Shown one piece after another: positions 44,251-56,200 of a stretch of DNA of 64,000 bases (positions are counted from its first letter, which is position 1; each line of letters begins with the position of its first letter). The translations under genes were made by a program, and so were the position numbers. The stretch covers positions 148,309,121 to 148,373,120 of the forward strand of contig CM056742.1 of assembly GCA_029851415.1 (NCBI GenBank). Direction: 5' to 3'. Under the pieces are notes generated by a model. It saw nothing but the letters and a program-made list of their open reading frames with translations. It was not told where the DNA came from and did no database searches. This DNA is from Eretmocerus hayati (lineage: Eukaryota; Arthropoda; Insecta; Hymenoptera; Aphelinidae).

Positions 44251-47200
44251 GTATCTTCTCGGAATATTTTTAAAGCTCGTCACCAAGCGCGTCGTCCTGG
44301 ATTTGTTGACTTTGTGGAATCATTCCATGATGTATAAACACTAGAATGTCAGTTCCGCCATCCGCATCAATTTCAAAATTGTTTTCTTGACTTCTAAGGA
44401 TCTTTCCTTTAAAGATTCGGTTGTAAGTACGCGATCCTCGACATGTCCCTAGTTGAAAGCTGTTATGCATGGAATCTGCTGATTTTTGTAGAATATTTTG
44501 AATTCATAAGGTGTCTTGTAGGCGGAAATGAGCAGTTTTTTTTCACATAATCCACCTCGTAATCCACAGGAATTTTAAAAGCATAAGTACCAAATCCAAG
44601 TTTTGCCGAGTTATCGTTTGCTTACAACGTTCTATCTGAAAGTCATTACAATTTAGAGTTTCGGAACTGAATTTGCTCTTTTCCTTATCAAGTTTGATCA
44701 ATGTGTACGAGAAGCAAGTTCTGTCTTGTACATGAAATGATCCTAGTAACCTACGACTTATAAACATTTACCAAATAGAAAAATTTTCGTTATATATGAC
44801 CTCTGAACTCGCCGCTGACAGATGTTCAAGTTCGCTTTACCATCACTGGATTACTCACTTGATATTAATAAATTTGTTCTTCCTAACACAATACACCTCC
44901 TGAAAATTCGATTCAATTCGTTAAGATCATCTACACATCCGACCACACCAGATTGTACTGCATACTTACCTTCGAAGGATAAAAAAAACTCCATTTCCTC
45001 TTGACGCGTGAGGCTCCAAAGATGACAGGCTGAAAGTGGCTGAAAGAGGAACGGAAAAGTCTGGCAATCAATTTTTCGGTCGGCACCATCATCTCAGCAG
45101 CAGCATAGCCAGCTGAGCATTGTTGTATTGTTATATGTACATGGTATAATATGGAGGGATTCGATGGGTTTTCGACTCTCTCCCTCATAAAGCAGCAATA
45201 TCCATGGAAAGGTCGTATATAGAGAATGAGGAAGAAGGGAGAGCATTTTTGGGAACAGCTGCGCGCGTGCCATCGGGCCCTTTTGGCGATATACGGCAAT
45301 ACCTGGCGATAATCGTACTTTGCTGGGTCCGGGACTCGCAAACAGGTTAACCATCTCCTCGCCCATCAAGCAGGATTCACTCCACTCTCACCCTGTATGC
45401 TCTGTTGCTCCTGTAGTTGTAGTTATGTATGTTGTTTCACCGCGCACCAGGCCCCTAAAGCGTTCTCTAATTTCTACAAAATTCTTCTTTAGTTGTGCGA
45501 GAATACACCTGGCGTCGCGTTGAATCAGGGCATTGTGCTCATCAATGTCGACTTGAGGAATTGATCTTTCAGGTAATCATCTTTTATGAGGAGAGAATGA
45601 ATCATCAATCAATCAGTCACGCTCGAGATTGATCCATCTTAATTTGAAATTAATCAAAATTGGGTTTGGTAATTGTGAGACACAATGTTCTTCTTACTTA
45701 GTCTCTATTGAATATCTGTCGCTACTCCAATCAAAGCTGAATTTCTTCTTGGCTGAGGACAAAAATCTGGTAATCTTACAATTAGGTATCCTATTATTTT
45801 GAATTTTGATGTTTCTTATGATATGGAGATTTCGATTTTACCGAACTAGTTTCAAATTTTCTACTTTACTAATATTTTGATGGAGGAAAATGATGCAGAG
45901 ATCTAAATGTGAAATTTTCCACGTGTGTTTTTGAAGAGCACTAAGAATGGAAATAATATGTAGTGAACAGTATCAAATTGATTATAGCTTTTTTAATAAT
46001 GCCTTAGGCCCCTTTCACGTGACATTCTAACTTTGTAAGTTACAAAGTTGGGAATTGCCGTAATAAAAAATTTTGTTCGATTTTCCACTTTCTCACTTAG
46101 TAATCCATTTGTCTTCGGAAATTTGCCGCGTCATCCCTGCGCGCTCATGAACTACCCCCATAAACGTGTCGTAAAATCTTTCCGCCCATTTTTTGACTTA
46201 TTAAAATAATTACAAATTGATGGTTTTTATTGCACAACTCGACTCTTGCCACGAAGAAGATCATTTAGAAACTTGAATGGGAAAAATTGGACGACTTTGA
46301 GCATCACAAGTAGTATGCGGCGTTATCATTTTGATTGATAAAGTGATACTCAAAATCGTCCGATTTTTCCCATTCAAGTTTCTAAATGATCTTCTTCGTG
46401 GCAAGAATCGAGTTGTGCAATAAAAACCATCAATTTGTAATTATTTCAATAAGTCAAAAAATGGTCGGAAAGATTTTACGACACGTTTATGGGGTTAGGT
46501 CATGAGCGCGCAGGGATGACGCGGCAAATTTTCGAAGACAAATGGATTACAAAGTGAGAAAATGGAAAATCGAACAAAATTTTTTATTACGGCAATTCCC
46601 AACTTTGTAACTTACAAAGTTAGAATGTCACGTGAAAGGGGCCTTATAACCTTGTATCTATTTTGAACTGAAACGCTTGGCGAGATGCTTGGTCTCGTGC
46701 TTGGTGTATATTTATGCTTGTTGGGATCCTGCCGAGTGTCCATCAGGAACCTGGTCGACTCTTTTGTCTTGAGATAAAAAGCAGTTAGGCTGTAAATTCA
46801 ACGACTACATTGACATGTGGTATAGATACAGGTAACATCATCAATCGATTCTCCTTTCAATCATCAAAGTCCCTTACGGTGTAGGATCACGAATTCGTCG
46901 AGCATTTCATGAAAAAGCTTCGAAAACATGCTGCTGTACGTCGATACAATTTTCAAGCTATTCGCCCTTCTTTCCTCGTTGATGTCCAACACTTGGAAAT
47001 TCTTATCTTCGTGAGAAATTCAAGTATCCCTCGAATACTTCTGGAAGTGAGGAAATCCATCTTTGGGCCTAAGATTATTTGTAGCAGAAATTGGATTTTA
47101 GGCCCGAATTTATAGTCGTAATTCGGAGTCCGGATAAGCTAATCCGAGGCGCCACAATCGGCGCGGCGAGTTCGCGAATCTATTAGGACTGGCGATCGTG

Positions 47201-50200
47201 GCGCCGCGGATTAGCTTATCCGGATTCCGGATTACGACTATAAATTCGAGCCTTAGAGAGCTTTTGCCGGCTCTGATTGGTAAGCCGATTAGAAGGGGAG
47301 GGGGCATAGTTTACACCAGAACCAGAATCTAACGAAAGAGTGAGGAAAAGAGATGTTGGACATTGAGATGAAAACTACTGCTGATTGTGTAATGTCTGCT
47401 TGTGGTAAATCATGAGTAAAGGGCCACTGGCAGACGCGCACTTGCTCCTTGAATTAACTCTGATTGGCATACTTGCTTGATATTTCTCCCCTGTTGTTCA
47501 GTGACATCCTCGGTTACATCACAAAATGTTATTCTCTACCCACGTAGGATTTGGAACCAATTTTCCCCATCCCATGAATGAACTTATCCCATTTGATTAG
47601 ATTCAACGTTCTAATTGTTAGTAGATTGTCTGAGTATAGAACATGGATCGAACCTCAAAAATACCCGTTTGAAGCATTCGCTTAATTTTGCCAGCCACAT
47701 TAATTTTATCTTCAAACATATGGTCTCTGAACATTCATGAACTTATCTTATCAATCAACTTGTCAATCTTTCCCTTGAGAGAGTACATATGAGAAAAGAA
47801 ACAGGTCCGGGATCGAAACTGATGCCAACAATATAAAAGTGACGATCAAATAACCCACTTCCGAAGTTGTTATTTTTTCACTATCAAGCTGAAAACTGAG
47901 ATAGTCCATGCAAAAAATCGCTCCTGTAGCAAGGATCAGTGGGATCTAGATTTGAAAGAGCATTATCCGTAATCAACCTACGTGACCATTTCTCACTTTG
48001 CACATCAAGAGGTTATTGCAGAAGTAATGAATTTTTTGAACCCAAACTCATCGTATGATGAACCCCGAGTCATAATACATCTAAAAAAAAAAATAACCAC
48101 GAATTCACCTCATAGCTCGAGTTGTCATGTTTCTTGATGTCGATAAAGAAATCCTACGAATGGAAATCCTGAACATATCCACAAAGAAGAACCTATCCGA
48201 TGATTCATCTCCTTGGATAAGTTCCCTCTCGATCTTGAGGTCTGTTTTGAATCACCTAAGAGGACTACCCACGAAGGCTCTCGAAATTTTCGTCTGTTTT
48301 CTATCAATCCTTGCGTCCAGTTTTCTCTTGACACATGCACAATATAACGATATTGGTCCCTCCAAAACTCATCTACAAGCCCCACAGATCCATGGATCCC
48401 CCATAGAGCGAAGACAGCTCCATGACACATCTCACAGCCCACTTGAACATCAAAATAGTAAAAGAATGCTCGTGTTTGGTCTGTTTCAGCGGTGTGGCAA
48501 TCTCATGTGGTGACTGCAGCAGCAACAGCAGCAGTTTGAGCCTCAGCAGCAGCAGCGGAATCGGCAGCTCGACCTCGGGTAGCGACATAACCGAGCCAGG
48601 CTCACCCTGCAGCGCTACAAGCAGTATTAGCAGTGGCGAAGACGAGGGGCTAGGTGGTCTGGGTCCATCCTCAACACCAGGCTGCAAACTGGCACCTTCG
48701 CAGCAGCAACAGACACCGCCAGGGCCCACAAGGCCCCACCAATGGCCCTGGACCCCGCCGCTTGCTGCCACGGCTTGTTCCAACGGTTTCAAGAGGTTCA
48801 AGGCTGAGCCGGAGCACGGATGTTTGCCTAAACAGGCTGGCCATCCCCAGCAGACAAAGATTACAATTGGTAGCAATAATACTAAACAGCAGCAGCCGAA
48901 CTCGTACTCGAAGGACCATCAGCCACATCAGCAGCCGCAACAAGAGTCGCAGGTCAAAATAACCGAGTACTTCAAAACCCACGTCAAGCCACAGCAGTCC
49001 AAGGTGAAAATTTTTTGTGTGATTTCGGTGGTTGGAAATTTTTGATGGAGCGCGTTGCACAAAGAAGCTGAGAGAGCATTCCATCTTCATTCAATCTTTT
49101 GTAATTTGATCAGGTTTGTCTAATTGATTCGCGTGCCGGGGCGATTTGCTGTAGTGTTTGTCAGTTGAAGTGGTGGATTCAGAGGGGGGCAGGGAAGCGA
49201 TTGCCCCCCCCCCAAGCCAAAAATTTAACATGGTCAATATAGGACCGCCCAATGGGACGGCCCCTCCCAAACTGAATTTCTGAAGGAAAGAAAAAAGTCA
49301 AAACACTTGTTGAGGTCGCTTGTTGTCATATTTTTCGTCAAACTGATCAGTTTCTCATGCTTCTGACATCCAAATTGAATGAATTCCGGAAAATCAACAC
49401 AGAAAAATCATCCCCCCCAAAGAAAACTATCCCAACCATATTATTGAATTTTTCGGCATAGATCACAACTTTTACCGTTGCTCGCGATTGAACTGAGAAA
49501 TTATTCGTGGTTTGCTTTTAAGAACCGTGTGATACTCTCGATTTTCTCCAAAGCAAGTCATAGGATTGTTTATAGCTGTACAGAGATATCAACTATCGAT
49601 TTGAGCATACAGCTTGTCTCCGTATTGACCGAAGAGAAAAACATCTGTTTTTAGATCAAGTTCACGTCGACTGACTTCGTGTGAAGACCGAATAGTAAAC
49701 CAAGTACATTGTCTGATCCTTCTTATGTCATTTATCAATAGATTATCGATCAAAATAATGGCTCAATTCATTAGTTTTCTCGATTGTGCTACCAAACAAT
49801 CTTCACTTCACACCCTGATCAGTGTTGTTTCTGAAGTCGAACCGAAATAAAACTTCAATGTTCATCGATTAAGTATTCAATCTAATGTTGTATTTACTAA
49901 GGTATAATTATTGATACCGCGCATATTTCAATTGTGAGAACATTACGTCTTATCTATTGAAGTAAGACATATTTTATTAAATTTTCAAAAATTATTTTTC
50001 ACAGAAAAAGTGTATCACTCACGAAATGTCAGTGCTTGTGGCCAAGACTCCAACAGAATTTCGGCGTCCTGTGACTGTACAGAGAAACGGCAAGAATGGC
50101 CTTATAAAGGGCCGAATCGATTGGGAAGCTCGAGCACTGCCACATGGTTTGAAAAGCCTACAGCCGCGATTGAACGGCAAGCTTTCGCACAGTGCTAGCG

Positions 50201-53200
50201 AGAAGAAAACGACGACGGCGATGAATTGCACTACAACGACAACGACGACGACGAAGACGACAAACGGCGAAAAAAGTTCAACACTGCCCGTACTGCCAAT
50301 CCCGAACGACGTGCTCTCAACACTGCCATCCTGTAAGATCTCTAATTTAAGGCTTACTTCCGAAGCAAGCCCCAGCGAATCTCCGCCACTCACTCCCGAT
50401 AAGTCAACCACAATGCTCACCGAGCAGACCAATCAGTTCAAGGTTTGTCTTTGATGTTATTTTTTCATTGAAATTTGAAGTTACTATTTCTCGAGCCCGA
50501 TTTTGAGGGTTTTCGTAATCATTTAGACACGCATCAGGATGTACAAAATTTTCGTGATATTCTAAAATTCAAGTCATGCAAGTTCTTTGTAGGAGCTCTT
50601 CTGTTGATCATTTTATTGAAATTCTTAAGCTAGTCTCGATTGAATTCATCAATAATGAACGCAGCTAAATTTTTTAAAAATTATTTACACGTTGAAAACT
50701 TGCTGTAATCAAGCCCATACTTCTTTCATTCACTCTGCTAAACTAATTTTGAGAATTTTTTTAACTACCAAAGTATAATCTATGCTCATTTGAAATCAAG
50801 ATGTTGACAAGTTGTTCACAGATCCAAAGCCCAGGCAATATTTCTGCTTTTCGCGGGATCTGTATAAACAAGGTCGTGATAAGAATACAACGGCCAGGTG
50901 TTGAAATGTTATCAATATACATCACAACAACATTCTTAGAAAATTCCTCCTTTCAGGCGAACGCGCACACATCGAAATCAAGCCTCGTGAACGAAAACAA
51001 TAACATTACAAGTGGCAAACTAACAGGGGAATCGCTAACGAAACTAATACTGCCAACAACTCCAAGTGCCTCTCCTACAAAGGCCGAGGACGACGAGGAG
51101 GAATCATCTAGAGATAGTGCCGAATCAAAGCAATCATCAATTTCACCACCCTCGCCCATCCTGACCACGCCAACAACAATAAGATTTCCAGTTAAAACTC
51201 CTGCTAAAGACAGAGGTCAGAGCAACGATAGCGGTTTCTGTCGATGGAACAAATGCGGTGTCAATTTAGAGAGTAGTGGGGCTCTTCTCGAACATTTACA
51301 GGTATGTTTTCGAATTAATGAGAACAGGTGTGTCGTATAATTGATAGTGATATATGCCTCGAACAAATTGAATAATTTCATCCATGTTCATTTTCACAGA
51401 CGGCTCATATCAATACGCAAACAGGTGGGGACAATTTTGTTTGCCATTGGCAAGGCTGCAAGGTCGAGGGTAAGATCTCGTGCTCGAGGCGATGGCTTGA
51501 GCGACATGTACTCTCGCATGGCGGAAATAAGCTCTACCTGTGTATCGTCGATGGCTGCGGCAATAGATTTAGCTCACAGGTATGGTAAATCGTTTTTGAT
51601 TTTATTTTTCACACATCGGTAGGTTATTGATATTACCCAGAGTGTCACGTCATTTTTAAGAATTCTTCTTTCACTGACTACATAGTAGATGGCTTACAAG
51701 TCAACAGTCTCTTCGTATACAACTAATAGAGAGTTTAATGATGATTCACCCCGCATTCATCTCAAAGACATTATTTGTCAAATATTATAATCCTGTAAAC
51801 TCTCTCATGAAAGGGTATCTCAAAATATACTGGTCAACCAATAGTGAAATTATAACTAATCCCACATAATGAAGATTACTGTTGATTGGAAAAATGATGC
51901 CGGCGTGATCGAGCGATTCCGAGACTGCACGGCGAACGTCCCGAGTTATTCGTATGCAGCCCATGGAAACGTATTTTTGTCTTATTAAAACTAATTCTCT
52001 CGCGGAGTCTTATCACTTTGACAAACTTCTAAACTCAATCAGCTGATTTACATTGCATAAATGAATGGAACTTTTACTTATATTCACAAATATTCAATAT
52101 AAACAAAAGCTTGACTTTCGAGCATCGCATTCGTTGATTCAATTTCTACGTTACTCGTCACGTGCATTCAAAAATTGTTTCACAACTTCACATGTATGTA
52201 TATTCAATCACAAAGTAATTCTATATTTAATCGACAACGAACTTTCTACCACCTTCTATACGTATGTATGATTCATCATTTGATGTAAAAGTGCTTGCAC
52301 TTACAACATCAAAGGTAATGTACTATGAACATGTAAATTATTTCTGTTCTGAACTTTTTAGCCTTTTATCGGTTTGAAAATGATCGAGTCTTTTACATTT
52401 TCTTATACATCTCAATAAGAAAAATTGCTAATGAAATGACGGCAGAAAGCTTCCTCAAATCACCAGAAAACAGATTTGCTGAAATTTAGAGAAAATCGTA
52501 AATTTCGACACGGCAACTTCTCTCAAGCTTTTCTGAGAACATTGAAATTGGATGATTACAATTCAGTGGTTCGTCATCTTGATACGAATAGTTCTCTTAT
52601 GAAATAATTTGAGAGAATAAAAGGGCGGATGAACAGATTTATTCCCCATCACAATTCTTATTACTTATATCATATTGATTATTCATATTCAGCTATATTC
52701 CATTCTGTTACATGCGATATGATTAGAACTTGATCGGATCATACTTTTATTGCAATAAATGGGCAATAGAACTGTAGGGTTTGCGACTGTCAATTCCGTG
52801 TCTTGATTGAGTTATCATTGATACGTACTATTGTTCCAAGCTCAAGGCAAATATTCAATCAGACTCTGCCCTATGTAATTGGCTTATTTTGCCACAACTG
52901 ATAATGCTCAATTGATACGGGGAAGTCAATCCTATTTTAAGCAATACTAACAAAAAGTTGACGGTGGATTACTTAAAAATGCACTGGACGCGGTAGCCCA
53001 TTTCGGGAGCTAAGGAATGCCATGTCCTCTAGTATATCCAAAATAGCATCGCAAGCGAAGTGCGGTGATATTTTTTTTCTCAACGATTACCCTGAAATCT
53101 ACTTTGAACGCTGTATCTTTAGGTTAAAGTAATGAAAAATCATTGGTATTATTCTATGGGGCGTTATCTCGGTAATATTCATTTTTAACCTGAACCATTC

Positions 53201-56200
53201 TATCGCGAGAAGATATGACTAGCTGCCGATTGGGTCAGACAGTTGGACTCAACATGTTGCTTCTGAGTAAATGCTATTCTTTCTCTTTTTCTTCAATGAA
53301 GTGATTCCAATATTTGAAAGGATTGTATTTCTACGAATTCTATGAAATTAATGATTTTGGATTTCAAAAAATGATTATAGTTGCCCTGGCAACATTCTTT
53401 ACGAATTGTAATGATGACAATCCTGCAGGCCCTGTAGTTCGCTAAATTATTTCTATTGAATATTTTCCTCGTCATCCTCTTTTTTTGTGTATTGAGGAAG
53501 CTAAGATTTGCGAGTATCGAGATAGATTGGACATGAAAGTTACCTGCTTATCGATCATGGTTCGCGGCACACTGTCTGGGTACCTCAAACGACCATCTCA
53601 ACGTCTTGAAAACGACTTTGATCTCATTCTCATGAATTCTATTCAAAATTCTACCGCATTTCGTTTGAAAAGGAATTTGGAGTTCATTTCATGCGAAATC
53701 GTGTAACAACAATCACATGATTATTAGTCGCATCTCAATTAAATGTATACAGTTTCACCCCTCTACAAGAAACCATTATCATCACGCAGTTGAATGAATG
53801 AGCTTTGACATCCAATGAATCAAAATGATGAATAGTTTTATCCGATTGAGATATACATGAAAAAGTCCAAGGATCAATCATTACATTCCAGTAGGAGTCT
53901 TCGATGTTCTTATTTTAATATATAAAATGAGTTTCGATATTCAAGTCCGGAAAAAGTGGTATCGTTCTTCGAATGATTGTTTCAGTCCCGTTCTGGATTT
54001 GAATCATCATTGGAGTCGTGGAAATCATATTGTCCGGGTATCGAGTACTTTCTTTGGTCGTCTGTGAAAAAAATGAATCTTGTGTCCGTTTGCAGGATCC
54101 ATTTACTCTCACTAGCGATTAAAAAAATAATACTGATGCCATGCAAATTATTATATTCTTCATTCCTATGAAATATTTTGTCCAAAATGGAACACTTTCT
54201 TTGAAAAAATTTCCCAATAACGCATGCTTTGATTTGCAATTTCTTCGATCTGCTTCTGAATAATTCGTCAAAACGTCGATCTATACAACTTTTTGCTAAT
54301 GTATGTAATAACACTGGGCATCTTGGTGGAAATGGACGTCTTTCAAGTTCAAAACGCAAAGACTGTTGATGATCTGTTTTAGTTCAGAAAATTGACATCT
54401 TTTTCTAGCAAATATCCCAAAATACTACAGTAGAATACTCTTTGTAGCGAGGTGAATAACCCACTCACAAAGCCTCGCTCCACCCACAATCATAAATATA
54501 ATTCTTGACAACATTCTGCTTCGAGATACACCATGATAATACAAGATGTACCGACCATGTTATAGAAATAAGAAAATAACATATAAGTATAGTTTTAATA
54601 ACTAAATTGACATTGTGTATAACGTTACAGACTGCTCTCGAGAGGCATGTGAATGGACATTTTAATCAGTCAGAGGGTACCAATAGTACATCTAGAAAAA
54701 GCACCGAAAACAGTGGAAAGCTGGTTCGAAGGAATGGGAAAAAGTTGAGATATAGACGTCAACCTTGGTCAGGTGAGTTTCCATTCTGCATTGAATCGTA
54801 GAAATTGATATCTTCTATCCCCGAAAATTCTGAAAAATTGTCTATCATCAGCGAATTTCCTAAATTCGCGATTTTTCGAACAAATGTGGTGTACGTCATC
54901 TCTACTGAATGGCCATTTATTACGTATTTTTTTATTAGTGTTTCTTCTGCCCATGGTGGTTTTTTGTTTTTACATATGAGAATTCTATGTAAAATTTAAC
55001 TATCTTCGTACTTTCTGTAGAAAATCAATTTGAAATGTCTTATTAACTTATTATGATCACTTTTGCAGCACGAATCTTCGACTACTTCGACCCAGGAATT
55101 ATGGAAGGCTTACAGCATAGATTGATGGGGTTAGCTGAAATCAGAACACAAGGTCTCTTGGCTGAAACACCTGGAGATGCGATGGTTCTAACTAGTCAAG
55201 TAAGAATTCATTCTGGATCCCTGCCACTCTTGAAACAATTGCACAGGAAATGAGATTTCTAACTTCTTTTGATAGAAGTTAGACACGAGAAACCTTTACT
55301 GTACATGTTCAAGAAAATGTTGACACTGTAAACGCTGTAGATGTCTGCAATGCAGCGATGGCGTAGAAACTACATATTATTTCAAAGTCATAGCATTGTT
55401 CAACAATTTTCAAGAATTTGCTTTGATGCTTGAAACGTCATTAACTTTTTTCGCGACACGTGCATTTTAGGTTTCTTAGGGTAATGACAAATAAAGCGCT
55501 ACGCCCCGATTTTTCGCCACGCCACGACACACTATTGCACGCCATGGGTCCAAAATTCATTCCAGCGAACCCGACCATCGATGAATTTGAATTCATTCTC
55601 ATAATCCATGACTGGTACTGTGACAATAAATCTAACCCATCGATGGTTGCGTTTGCTGGAATGAATTTTGGACCCGTGACGTGCGATAGCGCATCGTAGC
55701 GTGGCGAAAAATCGTGGCGTAGAGCTTCATCTGTCATCACCCTTACCTTCAACGCAGTTTTGTACTATAGAGTACACAATAATAAAGAAAGATCTATTGG
55801 GTCAACCATAATCTCACCGTACTGAGCTCTTGTTAGGAGATTTGAGGTCAAACTCGGCTTGAACCATTAGCGCCTGGAATGCCACTTTCATGAGACCTTT
55901 TTGGGGCTCGTTTTTGTGTCCGAAATAGTCCTTGGAGACATGTATTGGACGTAAAATTGTCCGACCTTTCAAAATATGTGAGCGTAAATTCGATTTTTTA
56001 CATTTAAAATTGTGCCTAAACGGCAATTTTTGGCTCCAAAATCGATAGATGATGAACAACTTCTCAACCGCGCCTGTATGCGCATCATATACTCGTGATG
56101 AAGCCTTTGTTCTTCCTGAACCCATGTCCGCCCCCCCCCCCTCTTTGAATATGAATGTGGGCACCAGGCAATTTTTAATCACCGAAGATTTCTTCCTTCC

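Noticed and set aside
48127..48489. Open frame just upstream of jing exon 2 as additional coding sequence
   Set aside because: A good acceptor at 48489 and the phase match to exon 1 place this stretch in the intron.
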